From positions 1-64,000 of the forward strand of contig NZ_JACJTB010000012.1 in NCBI RefSeq assembly GCF_014698475.1: 64,000 nucleotides of DNA, written 5' to 3'. The position numbers were made by a program, and so were the translations under genes. Source of the DNA: Nostoc spongiaeforme FACHB-130. GTDB taxonomy: Bacteria; Cyanobacteriota; Cyanobacteriia; Cyanobacteriales; Nostocaceae. Each line of letters opens with the position of its first letter. Position 1 is the first letter of the stretch. This document shows positions 17,992-26,879 of the stretch, piece after piece. The notes below the pieces were generated by a model. The model was not told the origin of the DNA. It made no database searches and was given only the letters and a program-made list of their open reading frames with translations.

Positions 17992-18663
17992 TTACTGTTT
18001 TGGTAGTTGTTTGAACTGGGTAACTGTAGAGAGCTTTGCCAACATTTGAGTGCGAGATGAAACTTCTAGCTTGCGGAACATTCTTTTTAAAGCTTGTTTA
18101 ACAGAGTTTTGAGTAATCCACAATTCACGACTGATTTCTGCATTGGTACACCCTTGCGCCACTAGGGTAGCAATTTCCACTTCTCTAGGCGTTAAATTTG
18201 CTATTTTTAAAGGTGGATGTGAGGGTTTTGTCATTGTTACCCAAGTAGAAATATGCAGACAAATCGCACTCAAATCTGTGAGATTTTGCGAATCGAATGC
18301 AGGTACATTTTGTTGACGGGTAAAACCTAATGCACCAATTAATTTACCAGTGCTGACAATTGGCCCGGCCATGACATGATAGTGATCAGGACGGGGACAA
18401 ATCAATTTCCATATTTTTGGTTCGACTACTAAGGCTTCGTGAACTGGGGCGTGGCGTTCTAGTAAGTAGCGTGCGACTGGGTTGTATTGGGGTGATAAGG
18501 CAATTAGTATTGCTTTATCAATCAGATGAGTTTGATCAAAGAAAAACAGCCCACTGCGTGTAGCGGCAAAATACTGACTGATATCTGTGGATATGTGCGA
18601 TCGCAATGTCTGTTCATCTTGAGCTTGAGCAATTTCCCGAAATATATCTTGTAATGCAACCAT
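17992..18663 (-). CDS. LuxR-type HTH regulator with GAF-like sensor
   Basis: 223 residues from the ATG at 18663; a GTG at 18678 would add five residues. The N-terminal ~150 residues resemble a GAF domain (SGLFFFDQTHLIDKAILIAL, ...VMAGPIVSTGKLIGALGFTR). The C-terminal ~60 residues are a LuxR/FixJ helix-turn-helix: LTPREVEIATLVAQGCTNAE then ISRELWITQNSVKQALKRMF. There is no receiver domain, so it probably senses a ligand directly. No quorum-sensing synthase is nearby. The target genes are unknown; the closest divergent gene is the rhodanese. Confidence 0.8.
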   Translation of the reverse strand: MVALQDIFREIAQAQDEQTLRSHISTDISQYFAATRSGLFFFDQTHLIDKAILIALSPQYNPVARYLLERHAPVHEALVVEPKIWKLICPRPDHYHVMAGPIVSTGKLIGALGFTRQQNVPAFDSQNLTDLSAICLHISTWVTMTKPSHPPLKIANLTPREVEIATLVAQGCTNAEISRELWITQNSVKQALKRMFRKLEVSSRTQMLAKLSTVTQFKQLPKQ

Positions 18664-18721
18664 AGGCAAATTGTACACTTTCGAGGTCTAGAAGTAATAT
18701 CGCCCCAAATTTATCTTAGAG

Positions 18722-18760
18722 CAATGTACTGAGTGCTGAGTGCTGAGTTTTGAGTGTAGA
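18722..18760. repeat. Dispersed GAGTGCTGAG short repeat
   Basis: Tandem GTGCTGA units followed by GTTTTGAGTG. Related copies occur near 34490, 34870, 40180 and, notably, inside the PaaK-like gene near 25221-25252. Confidence 0.6.
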
Positions 18761-18778
18761 TTTTGGGATAAATTAACT

Positions 18779-19612
18779 ATGACTGCCAATTTTGATTACG
18801 CTTATCCATCAGTTATCGTTGATACTCAATGGTTAGCAGATCATCTCGATGATCCGAATGTTCGCATTGTTGAAGTAGATACAAGTCCAGAGCCTTACAA
18901 AAATGCTCATCTACCGGGTGCTGTATTTTGGAATATTTTTACAGACTTACTTTTACCAGATTTCAAAATTAATTTAGATGCGATCGCTTTTGCCAAACTC
19001 ATGGCACGCTCTGGTATCACTAATCATACAACAGTTATTGCTTATGGCAATTATCCCGGTATAGGTGGCTGGATTTTTTGGTTATTAAAAGTCTGTGGTC
19101 ATGATAATGTTCGAGTTCTCAATGGTGGCTATCAAAAATGGCAGTCCGAAAATCGTCCACTCGCAACTGAGTTATCTACATTTCCCACCACTGATTATCA
19201 ACCCCAAGCGCCTGATCATAGTTTGAGGGTCTTACATTCTGAAGTTGAAGCGGCAATTCATCAACAGGAAAGCATTTTGTTAGATGTCCGCACAATTCAA
19301 GAATACAACGGCGAGTGGTTTTTTAACCAACCACCCAAAGCCAATGAACGCACTGGACATATCCCCGGCGCAGTTCATCTTGAGCATATCCTGACACTGA
19401 ATGAGGACGGTACTTTTAAATCATTTGCTGAGTTAAAAAATCTTTATACCAGCCAAGGTATTACACCTGATAAAGAAATTTTCCCCTATTGTGCGATCGG
19501 TGGACGTTCTGGATATATTTGGTTTGTTTTAAAGTATTTACTAGGCTATCCAAATGTTCGCAATTACGACGGCTCTTGGAATGAATGGAGTCGTCTGAAT
19601 GACTTATCGTAG
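18779..19612 (+). CDS. Sulfurtransferase (two rhodanese domains)
   Basis: 277 residues. Start at the ATG 18779 (MTANFDYAYPSVIVDTQWLA); an in-frame TTG 39 bases earlier overlaps a repeat. Two rhodanese domains: the first has the inactive-type loop VIAYGNYPG without Cys, and the second has the active loop YCAIGGRS, with Cys about residue 238. The second domain also has VRTIQEYNGEWFFNQPP and a GHIPGAVHLE block. It transfers sulfane sulfur from thiosulfate or 3-mercaptopyruvate to a thiophilic acceptor; the loop does not match the CRxGVT of classic thiosulfate enzymes exactly, so the donor is uncertain. Monocistronic. Confidence 0.85.
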   Translation: MTANFDYAYPSVIVDTQWLADHLDDPNVRIVEVDTSPEPYKNAHLPGAVFWNIFTDLLLPDFKINLDAIAFAKLMARSGITNHTTVIAYGNYPGIGGWIFWLLKVCGHDNVRVLNGGYQKWQSENRPLATELSTFPTTDYQPQAPDHSLRVLHSEVEAAIHQQESILLDVRTIQEYNGEWFFNQPPKANERTGHIPGAVHLEHILTLNEDGTFKSFAELKNLYTSQGITPDKEIFPYCAIGGRSGYIWFVLKYLLGYPNVRNYDGSWNEWSRLNDLS

Positions 19613-19686
19613 GGAACAGGTGATAGGTGACAGGTAACAGTTTTGATGATGTTGGGTTCTGTTCCTCTACCCAACTCTAGTCTCTA

Positions 19687-21819
19687 TTAAAGTTTCTGTT
19701 CTGTTCCCACCGACGTAGGCGTTTCTGTAGGTGTTTCTATCGGTGTGGGGGTTTCTATGGGTGTTTCTGTGGGTGTTTCTGTGGGTGTCTCCACAGGGAT
19801 GGGACTTTCCGCAGAGATGGTGAGTTGATAATCTACTGGGGTTGCGGCTGTAGAAACAATTACAAATTCGTAGTATCCTTTTTCTGGTAGCTCTGTAGTT
19901 AAAGTGCGTTTTGTTGAGTCTTCTAAGAGTTTGAGTTTGCCAGAAGGGGAATAAATTGATAACAAAACTTTAGAACTAGCTTTGAGATTTAAGTCTAAGG
20001 TTTGCCCTTTGGCTAGTCCAGCAATGAAGACTTTACCATTCCCTGGTTTGAGAGTTCCACTGACGGTTTCACTTGTTGCGCCTGTATCAAAGACAATCTT
20101 GGCAAAAGCATTGCCATTGAGGATAGCATTTAGTTGATCGTTCACAAACCCATGCCAAACTTGACCGATGGGTTCCTTCATAAAATCTCGTCCACGTTGT
20201 TCGGGAAAGACGCGGTAAAAAGCTGCATCGCCTAAATCATATAAAGCGCGACTACCAACGTTAATGTTATTTACGGCAGCTTTCCAGCGATCGCGGTCGG
20301 TTGCGGTATAATTCCCTAGTTGCCGTCGGGATTGGTCGCTGAGAAAGGCTAGTTTACCTAATAATTCATCCGCAGTTTTATCCCAAGTCGCCCGCAGACT
20401 TTCATCTTCTGGTTTATTGCTGAGGGTGCGTCCTTGTAAACTCGGATTTCTCCGCCAAAAAATTTGATTCACCACGTTTATATAAAAGTCTTGATCAATT
20501 CCCAGTGCTTGACGGCGATCGCTTAATTTTTCTTTGCGTTGCTTTTCTTCTGGGGAATAATTATCGGAAGCATCCACAGGTTGAGTAACTGTTGGTGTGG
20601 GTGTGGGTTCGACATTTCCACCATCACCACGATTGCGATTTGTGCCTATCCAAACAGCTCCAATCACACCCACTACAGCTAATGTTGCCATAAAAGTTTT
20701 CGTTGTTGTCCACCGACTTTTGGCTTGGGGAATAGGTGCGGGAGAGGGCGAAATTGGGCGGGGTGGTGTGGAGTTGATATGAGGAGAAGGAGAGACAGCG
20801 ACAGTTGCAGATGTTTCTGGCGCTGGTGGTACTGGTGGTTGAGTGATGGGGTAGTTAATTGGTGTTGGGTTCAGGACGTACAGAACTTGACTAGCAGATT
20901 GATAGCGATCGCTTGGTCGGGGTGCTAACATTTTGTCTAACACCTGTCCTAACATCGGACTCAGACTAACTTCTTGATGCCATTTCCAAGTTAGGGTGTA
21001 GTTATCTAATAATTCTTGCGGTTGTTTACCTGTTAATAATACTAATATGGTGACTGCCAACGCATATAAGTCACTATGGGGAGATACTGCACCAGTTTGC
21101 ATTTGTTCTGATGGTGCAAAACCGATTTTTCCTAGTAGGGTTGGTGCAGGCATTTGACCTGCTGCATCTGGTTGGTAATATTGAGAAGCTACGGTGGCGA
21201 CTACTTGTTTAACACCACCAAAATCAATTAAGACTGGCAGTTGGTCGGCGGCGCGTAAAATTAAATTATCTGGGGAAATATCTCGATGTATTACACCCAG
21301 GGAGTGAATATAATCTAAAACTGGTAAAATTTGCTGTAATAGTTGTCTGACTTCTACTTCTGTAAATCGTAACCCTTGCTGCTTGCGGGTGTTTAATAAG
21401 GAATTGTAAGTTTGTCCTTCGACATAATCTTGGACTAAAAACAAATATTCCTTACCTTGAAGATTTGTGCGAAACAGTTCCCGAAAGCGGGGAATTTGGG
21501 GATGTTGCAATTTATAGAGAACGCTGGCTTCGCGCTGAAACAGTTCTTCGGCTTTTTGCAGCACGTAGGCTGTTTGCACTTGGGGAGAAAATTCTTTTAA
21601 AACACAAAGTTCGCGGAAACGGTTGATATCTTCCGCTAAATAAGTGCGTCCAAACCCACCTTGTCCGAGTTGACGAACAATTACATAGCGATCGCTTAAA
21701 GTTAACCCAGGTTGGATACCATAACTTACAGGTATCTCTTGCAAATTTTCACCACACTGGAGACAAAACCGACTACCTGCGGGATTTACATGACCTTTAG
21801 AGCAATAAAATTTAGTCAT
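19687..21819 (-). CDS. Ser/Thr protein kinase with N-terminal zinc ribbon
   Basis: 710 residues. Residues 5-22 give a probable zinc knuckle: Cys6, His10, Cys19, Cys22. The kinase domain (~45-310) has the glycine loop GQGGFGRTY, Lys75 in VLKEF, HRDISPDN with Asp180 and the DFG Asp199 (IDFGGVKQ), so it looks active. A Pro-rich linker and one membrane helix (~373-393) follow. The outer part holds a ~100-residue module (RRQALGIDQDFY ... LQGRTLSNKPEDE) shared with the neighbour kinase, then a PPC-like beta domain, and a TPTETPTE tail. SpkB-type Cys-motif kinases of cyanobacteria are a comparison. It follows the next kinase by 94 bases. Confidence 0.85.
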   Translation of the reverse strand: MTKFYCSKGHVNPAGSRFCLQCGENLQEIPVSYGIQPGLTLSDRYVIVRQLGQGGFGRTYLAEDINRFRELCVLKEFSPQVQTAYVLQKAEELFQREASVLYKLQHPQIPRFRELFRTNLQGKEYLFLVQDYVEGQTYNSLLNTRKQQGLRFTEVEVRQLLQQILPVLDYIHSLGVIHRDISPDNLILRAADQLPVLIDFGGVKQVVATVASQYYQPDAAGQMPAPTLLGKIGFAPSEQMQTGAVSPHSDLYALAVTILVLLTGKQPQELLDNYTLTWKWHQEVSLSPMLGQVLDKMLAPRPSDRYQSASQVLYVLNPTPINYPITQPPVPPAPETSATVAVSPSPHINSTPPRPISPSPAPIPQAKSRWTTTKTFMATLAVVGVIGAVWIGTNRNRGDGGNVEPTPTPTVTQPVDASDNYSPEEKQRKEKLSDRRQALGIDQDFYINVVNQIFWRRNPSLQGRTLSNKPEDESLRATWDKTADELLGKLAFLSDQSRRQLGNYTATDRDRWKAAVNNINVGSRALYDLGDAAFYRVFPEQRGRDFMKEPIGQVWHGFVNDQLNAILNGNAFAKIVFDTGATSETVSGTLKPGNGKVFIAGLAKGQTLDLNLKASSKVLLSIYSPSGKLKLLEDSTKRTLTTELPEKGYYEFVIVSTAATPVDYQLTISAESPIPVETPTETPTETPIETPTPIETPTETPTSVGTEQKL

Positions 21820-21913
21820 TTGTCATTTGTCATTTGTCATGTGTGCTTGTCTCCCTTGTCTCCCTTGTCTCCCTTGTCCCCCTTGTCTCCCCATCATCAC
21901 CCTGACACCTTAA
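21820..21913. repeat. Short tandem repeats between two kinase genes
   Basis: Four GTCATTT units (7 bp) precede the kinase start, and four or five CTCCCTTGT units (9 bp) follow at about 21848-21895. These are the short tandemly repeated repetitive sequences of Nostocales. The GTCATTTGTCATT block also occurs near 28615-28655 and 63671. Confidence 0.75.
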
Positions 21914-23599
21914 CTAATTGTTCGATTGTATTTTACTAACTTTATCAGCCGCGATCGCATACCAAATTTGACCGTAAGTTTGTTGGTTCTGTTTCTCCCG
22001 TTGTTTTCCGGGAAATAACTCTTCAAATTTTTGATTGGTTTCTCTGTTCAACTGACTCATTGTATAGTCACCGAACTTTCCACTTCTGGCTTGCTGTCTC
22101 CATCTTTCGTAATCTTGTTGACTATAACTACCCAATTTCCGGCGGGCGGCGGGACTAAGTTCAGCCTGTTCTAGTTTATCCAACAAGTCATCAGCAATTC
22201 TCAACCATTCATCCCGCAAAGCCTTATCTTCTGATTTTGAGGTGATGGTTCGCCCTTGCATTTCCGGCTTTTGGCTATAAAACAACGAGTCTACCATACG
22301 AATAAAGAAGACTTCAGAAATTTCTAATTCTTGGCGACGCGCCATCACATCCCCGTTTCCTTTGTTACTGACTGGTTGCGCTAGGGGATTCGGTAATGAT
22401 GGCATTGTGGGCAGAGAAATGGAAGGTATGCTGATAGATGTGATACCCCGCACAACCGCATTTACCGCCGCCCAAGTTCCCGCCACGGTTAACCCGACTA
22501 TGGCTGTCCCCGCCATACTCACAGCAAAGGGACGTAACCACATAGGTAAAGGTAATTTGCGGCTGACAGCTTGAGTTCTTTGATGAATTTTACTGACAAT
22601 AGCGTTAGCGCGTTTCTGCCCAGGGGCAACAATTTGAGTTTTTAACTTGGTAATATAAGGATTGCTGGGTTGGGTGACAGCAGGCGATGGTAAATCTTTG
22701 AGGACTTGTTCGGCTGTTTGATAGCGATCGCTTGGTTTATAAGCCAGCATCTTTTTCAATACCGATTCTAATTTGGGGCTAACTTTAATTTCCTTACCCC
22801 AATACCACAGCCCTTGATAGCTGTCGTATAATTTTTGCGGTTCCTTCCCTGTTAATAATACGAGTATCGTCACCGCTAAAGAATATAAATCACTACTTAA
22901 AAATACTTTTCCCTGGCGAATCTGTTCTTCTGGTGCGTAGCCTTTTTTACCTAACAAAGTATGATTCACGGCTAACTTAGTAAACCAAAAGCCTTGGGAA
23001 GCGGGTAACTGCTTCACCCCACCAAAATCAATTAATACAGGTAAATGGTCAGAACGTCGCCAAATTAAATTATCGGGTGAAATATCCCGGTGAACAACAT
23101 CTTTAGAGTGGATGTAGGACAACACAGGTAAAATTTGTTGCAGCAGCAGAATCACTTCTTCTTCACTAAAAGTTTGTCCTTGGGTTTGACGCTGTTCTAA
23201 TAACTGGCAATAATTTTCACCCTGGATATAATCTTGCACCAAAAAGAAAAAATCTTTACTGCCTAACTGCACCTGTAAAGAAGCATGAAACCGGGGAATT
23301 TGCGGGTGCTGGAGTTGCTTCAGTACATTGGCTTCCCGTTCAAATAACTCCTTGGCTTTTTGTAAATCTTGCTGTGCTTGGACTTGGGGAGCAAATTCCT
23401 TCAGCACACACATTTGATTCGCTTTTTGTTTATCTTCCGCCAAATAAGTACGTCCGAAACCGCCCTGCCCTAACTGACGTATAATTTGATAGCGTTGATT
23501 AACAATCTGCCCAACCGCAAGCGGTAACGGTTCACCACAAGAGGTACAAAACCGATTACTTTCAAAATTTGCGTGTTGTTTACTGCAATAAACCTGCAT
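21914..23599 (-). CDS. Ser/Thr protein kinase with N-terminal zinc ribbon, paralogue
   Basis: 561 residues. Same layout as the neighbour: zinc knuckle Cys5, His9, Cys18, Cys21; glycine loop GQGGFGRTY; Lys67; HRDISPDN; IDFGGVKQ. One membrane helix near 355-378 (VSMAGTAIVGLTVAGTW) leads to an outer module with QELEISEVFFIRMVDSLFY and MQGRTITSKSEDK that is clearly homologous to the module in the neighbour, and no PPC domain. The pair looks like a tandem duplication with later gain or loss of the C-terminal domain. The shared outer module is a good candidate for the signal-sensing part. Confidence 0.85.
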   Translation of the reverse strand: MQVYCSKQHANFESNRFCTSCGEPLPLAVGQIVNQRYQIIRQLGQGGFGRTYLAEDKQKANQMCVLKEFAPQVQAQQDLQKAKELFEREANVLKQLQHPQIPRFHASLQVQLGSKDFFFLVQDYIQGENYCQLLEQRQTQGQTFSEEEVILLLQQILPVLSYIHSKDVVHRDISPDNLIWRRSDHLPVLIDFGGVKQLPASQGFWFTKLAVNHTLLGKKGYAPEEQIRQGKVFLSSDLYSLAVTILVLLTGKEPQKLYDSYQGLWYWGKEIKVSPKLESVLKKMLAYKPSDRYQTAEQVLKDLPSPAVTQPSNPYITKLKTQIVAPGQKRANAIVSKIHQRTQAVSRKLPLPMWLRPFAVSMAGTAIVGLTVAGTWAAVNAVVRGITSISIPSISLPTMPSLPNPLAQPVSNKGNGDVMARRQELEISEVFFIRMVDSLFYSQKPEMQGRTITSKSEDKALRDEWLRIADDLLDKLEQAELSPAARRKLGSYSQQDYERWRQQARSGKFGDYTMSQLNRETNQKFEELFPGKQREKQNQQTYGQIWYAIAADKVSKIQSNN

Positions 23600-23655
23600 G
23601 GTGCTGAAGGATAAGGTAGGGTTTTTATAAATTACTACAGCTGAGGTAGTTCTGT

Positions 23656-23839
23656 TTACGGACAGCTCACCATATACACCAATCTTCTTAAAATAGACTC
23701 TATTGGTGGTAAGGGATACTCAGTCAAATCAATAGTAATTGTACTGTCTTGCAACCGCAGAAAACGCCAAACTGTGCCAGTCGTAACAGTTCCATAAATG
23801 GTATCTGCAACACATTGTCCTAAACGACCTTTTAAGAGT
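23656..23839 (-). pseudogene. C-terminal remnant of a cyanobacterial hypothetical protein
   Basis: The minus strand reads KGRLGQCVADTIYGTVTTGT then VWRFLRLQDSTITIDLTEYP and ends ILRRLVYMVSCP plus TAA. The pattern GQC-A-x-YGxVTTGTxWRFL followed by xDLxEYxL resembles the C-terminus of a common Nostocales hypothetical family (PD-(D/E)XK-like). There is an in-frame stop just upstream, so only the tail remains. Confidence 0.5.
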
Positions 23840-23852
23840 CAGGTTGAAATCT

Positions 23853-23983
23853 TTAGGACTTAAGCAAGAACTTTCTTAAACTCTTAGAACTTCTTGTCCT
23901 TTGCGTCCTTTGCGTCCTTTGCGGTACCCTGCGGGAAGCCGCTTGCGCGTCTACGTTTTTTCATACTTCTACGTAAGTCCTAA
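23853..23983. mobile_element. MITE-like element flanked by TTAGGACTTA inverted ends
   Basis: TTAGGACTTAAGCA at the left end and TACGTAAGTCCTAA at the right end are inverted copies (12 of 14 match). The 131-bp unit includes a CTTTGCGTC tandem repeat and GCGGGAAGCCGCTTGCGCGT. A second element with the same ends is at 31336-31444. Confidence 0.5.
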
Positions 23984-24131
23984 TCTTGAATAACTCTTGG
24001 CAAACTAAACTGGCTGTACGACATATTAGTTAGTAAAGTTTTTAGCCAACTGAACACTCAGCCTTACTTCGCGTTTACCAGTGCGTTTAAAATCAAATCT
24101 AGCTTGATATTCAACGACTGCATATAGATTT

Positions 24132-25655
24132 ATGAACGCCAATTCCCAACAACAGCGCAGTATTAAGGCATTTACAGACTTTATCTCTACTCCTATAGAA
24201 ACCCTACTACAGAGACATCACAACACTGTTAGTTCACAAACAGTCTTAACATTGTTTCGGGATGTGGCGGCGAATGTGCCAGCATACAAGGCATTTTTAG
24301 CCGAAAGAGGCATTAATCCAGCGACAATTCAAAGTTTAGAAGATTTTCAGCAATTACCTGCGATCGCTAAAGAAAATTATATACAACGTTATCCTCTGCC
24401 TGATTTGTGCCGTAATGGACAGTTAGCAGAGTGCGATATGATAGCCGCTTCCTCTGGTTCCACAGGTAAACCCACATTTTGGCCTCGCTTCTTCACCGAT
24501 GAACTGCAAATTGCTGTCCGCTTTGAGCAAATTTTTCATGATAGTTTTTTTGCAGATACTCGACGCACCCTGGCTGTAGTTTGTTTCACCCTGGGAACTT
24601 GGGTAGGAGGAATGTTCACGACAAATTGTTGTCGCTATTTAGCGAGTAAAGGTTATCCCATCACCCTTATTACTCCTGGTAACAACAAAGAAGAAATCTT
24701 GCGCGTCGTTCAGGAATTAGGGGGAAACTTTGAACAAGTGGTTCTGTTGGGATATCCGCCATTTCTCAAAGATGTTATTGATACTGGTTTAAGTCGTGGT
24801 GTGCAGTGGTCACAATATCACATCAAACTAGTTATGGCGGGAGAAGTATTCAGCGAAGAATGGCGCAGTTTAGTTGGTGACAGGTTAGGTTCCCAAAACC
24901 CTTGTTATGATTTCGCTTCACTTTATGGAACTGCGGATGCTGGGGTGTTGGGAAATGAAACGCCGTTGAGTATTTGCATTCGCCGTTTCTTAGCGAATAA
25001 CCCCGATGCTGCTAGAACTTTATTCGGCGAATCTCGTCTACCCACATTAGTCCAATATGACCCCACCAGTCGCTTTTTTGAGGTGCAGAATAACTCATTA
25101 TTATTTTCTGGCGATAATGGCATTCCCCTAGTACGTTACGACATCCTCGACACTGGCGGAATTATTACCTACGATGCAATGCTAGAATTTCTCGCCGCCT
25201 GGAACTTCAACCCACTAGAAACACTCAGCACTCAAAACTCAGCACTCAAAACCCCCAGAGGAATACACCCCTTACCTTTCGTCTACGTTTTTGGACGTTC
25301 TAATTTTACGGTGTCTTATTTTGGTGCCAATATCTATCCCGAAAATGTCTCTGTCGGCTTAGAACAACCCGCAGTACAAGGCTGGGTAACAGGTAAATTC
25401 GTCTTGCAAGTCAAAGAAGATGCAGACAAGAACCGATTTTTATCTGTAGTTGTAGAACTCGCACCCGATGTTGAAGAAAGTGAAGACAAACGCCAAGTTA
25501 TCACCGAGTCGATTTTGGCGCAACTTTTACGCCTCAACGGTGAGTTTGCTAATTATGTCCCCCCAGAATATCAAACACCACAGGTAACTTTAACCGCAAC
25601 AGGCGATCGCGAATATTTCCCCATCGGCGTTAAGCATCGTTACACACGTAGATAG
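24132..25655 (+). CDS. PaaK-like AMP-dependent CoA ligase family protein
   Basis: 507 residues. The AMP-binding phosphate loop AASSGSTGKPTFWPR is near residues 108-122, and the fold continues with FASLYGTADAGVLGNE and GIPLVRYDILDTGGI, as in phenylacetate-CoA ligase-type adenylating enzymes. The C-terminal FGRSNFTVSYFGANIYPENV (~400) resembles the hinge region. The usual C-terminal Lys is less certain (GVKHRYTRR). The substrate acid is unknown. An in-frame copy of a dispersed intergenic repeat lies at 25221-25252, coding LSTQNSALKT in the loop before the hinge. A TetR gene follows 138 bases downstream. Confidence 0.75.
   Translation: MNANSQQQRSIKAFTDFISTPIETLLQRHHNTVSSQTVLTLFRDVAANVPAYKAFLAERGINPATIQSLEDFQQLPAIAKENYIQRYPLPDLCRNGQLAECDMIAASSGSTGKPTFWPRFFTDELQIAVRFEQIFHDSFFADTRRTLAVVCFTLGTWVGGMFTTNCCRYLASKGYPITLITPGNNKEEILRVVQELGGNFEQVVLLGYPPFLKDVIDTGLSRGVQWSQYHIKLVMAGEVFSEEWRSLVGDRLGSQNPCYDFASLYGTADAGVLGNETPLSICIRRFLANNPDAARTLFGESRLPTLVQYDPTSRFFEVQNNSLLFSGDNGIPLVRYDILDTGGIITYDAMLEFLAAWNFNPLETLSTQNSALKTPRGIHPLPFVYVFGRSNFTVSYFGANIYPENVSVGLEQPAVQGWVTGKFVLQVKEDADKNRFLSVVVELAPDVEESEDKRQVITESILAQLLRLNGEFANYVPPEYQTPQVTLTATGDREYFPIGVKHRYTRR
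25221..25252 (+). repeat. Dispersed intergenic repeat inside a coding region
   Basis: CACTCAGCACTCAAAACT is repeated with the unit ACTCAGCACTCAAA. It is the complement of the GAGTGCTGAGTTTTGAGTG repeat at 18722-18760. Here it keeps the reading frame and adds about ten residues. Confidence 0.65.
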
Positions 25656-25770
25656 GAATTTCGTAAAACTTTATTAATCTCCGTAGTATCAGTCTGTTAT
25701 TACTTTACAAATGCTTGCTAAATATTGTAGTAAGTTGCTTAATAAAACCTTTTTCAACATTAAATATAAT

Positions 25771-25786
25771 GCAAGTAAGTACTTGC
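25771..25786. promoter_or_regulatory. Probable TetR operator
   Basis: GCAAGTA AG TACTTGC is a perfect 7-bp inverted repeat with a 2-base spacer, 7 bases before the ATG of the TetR gene. Position and symmetry suggest autorepression; a further GCAAGC follows. Confidence 0.5.
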
Positions 25787-25793
25787 AAGCAAA

Positions 25794-26432
25794 ATGACTA
25801 AAAACATCCGTTCATCCACCCTCACCCGCACACGTTTAATTACAGCAGCCTCACAGGTATTTGCCAGTTTAGGTGTGCAAGGCGCAACCACCCGCGAAAT
25901 AGCTCGTGTTGCTGGCGTGAATGAGGTTACTTTATTTCGTCACTTTGCCAGCAAAGAACAACTCCTGAAAGCAGTTATTGAAAATGCTGTAGCACTCCAG
26001 TTAGAAGCTTTAGCTCATCCCGAAACCTGGACACAAAATCTCAGTGTTGATTTGAGAAACTATGCCAAACTTTATAACTCCATGTTAGAAGCGCAAGAAG
26101 ACTTAATTCGTACTTTCATTGGCGAAGCTAAACGTCATCCAGAAGCAGCTAAACAAGTTATTCAAGAAGCGGCTCAACCCTTAAGCGAAAAACTCATTAC
26201 TTATCTCAAATCTTGTCAGCAAAATGGTACAGTCAGACCGGAACTTGACCCCACACCCGCAGTTGATATGTTTACGGGAATGCTGCTAGCAGGTATGCTC
26301 TGTCATAATGCTAAACTCAAATACAAGAGTTATACCAATGATGAATATATTGATACTTGTGTAGATATTTTTGTCCGGGGTATTAGTTTAAGTTCTGTGC
26401 CAGTTATCAGTGGGGATAAGATAAATTGCTAA
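25794..26432 (+). CDS. TetR/AcrR family transcriptional regulator
   Basis: 212 residues. The N-terminal HTH is clear: TLTRTRLITAASQVFASLGV, then TTREIARVAGVNEVTLFRHF and ASKEQLLKAVIEN. The C-terminal ligand-binding domain is all helical (TFIGEAKRHPEAAKQVIQEA, then VDMFTGMLLAGMLC). The operator-like inverted repeat directly upstream suggests autoregulation. The neighbouring PaaK-like gene is a possible target, but its own upstream region shows no copy of the GCAAGTA palindrome that I could find. The ligand is unknown. Confidence 0.85.
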   Translation: MTKNIRSSTLTRTRLITAASQVFASLGVQGATTREIARVAGVNEVTLFRHFASKEQLLKAVIENAVALQLEALAHPETWTQNLSVDLRNYAKLYNSMLEAQEDLIRTFIGEAKRHPEAAKQVIQEAAQPLSEKLITYLKSCQQNGTVRPELDPTPAVDMFTGMLLAGMLCHNAKLKYKSYTNDEYIDTCVDIFVRGISLSSVPVISGDKINC

Positions 26433-26875
26433 AGCAAAATCCTCCCAGATAATAGCCTCCGCACAAAGCCAAATAAACCAATTGCCACATTAATCTGCGT
26501 TTGAGTTTTACTGGCTTCATCTATATTCGCCAAAATTTTCTGCATTTCAGCGAAATTATCAGAATTAACTTCAATCACAATTTTATTAATAATTGCGGCT
26601 CTCACGCTATCAATGGTATATTTACATTCTTGAATTGCTGGTCTTAAGGTATTCACCAAATCCCAATTACTTTTATCTTTAGCTTGTTTTAATTCAAATT
26701 GCAGCATAAGTAAAATATCTTCTAATTCATCTTCTGTAGACTGCAATTTTGATAAGTCAATGCTATCTTTAGGTTCTGTTTGTAACTGTTGAATAATTGT
26801 AGCTAAACTCTCTATTGTTTTGTTGCCAACCACAGCTATAATGTTATTCACAGGCTGATTATTCATAGTGTTCAT
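26429..26875 (-). CDS. Hypothetical protein, coupled to upstream lipoprotein
   Basis: 148 residues from the ATG at 26875, which lies four bases after the stop of the upstream gene; an open frame extends further back but would overlap it. The protein is mostly helical (SLATIIQQLQTEPKDSIDLS, LEDILLMLQFELKQAKDKSN) with a hydrophobic C-terminal tail (INVAIGLFGFVRRLLSGRIL), perhaps a membrane-associated helix. I do not recognise a family. The close coupling suggests it works with the lipoprotein. It is convergent with the TetR gene, overlapping its last bases. Confidence 0.55.
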   Translation of the reverse strand: MNTMNNQPVNNIIAVVGNKTIESLATIIQQLQTEPKDSIDLSKLQSTEDELEDILLMLQFELKQAKDKSNWDLVNTLRPAIQECKYTIDSVRAAIINKIVIEVNSDNFAEMQKILANIDEASKTQTQINVAIGLFGFVRRLLSGRILL

Positions 26876-26879
26876 CTTG

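Larger units (their letters stand above)
23600..24131. other. 532-base intergenic region with gene remnant and repeat element
   Basis: Promoter region of the minus-strand kinase pair and of the plus-strand PaaK-like gene. It contains a minus-strand protein remnant (23656-23839) and an inverted-repeat-flanked element (23853-23983), both listed separately. Confidence 0.5.

Noticed and set aside
21820-21913. Possible CRISPR array because of regular short repeats
   Set aside because: Units are 7-9 bp, contiguous and without unique spacers; they are short tandem repeats, and no cas genes are present.
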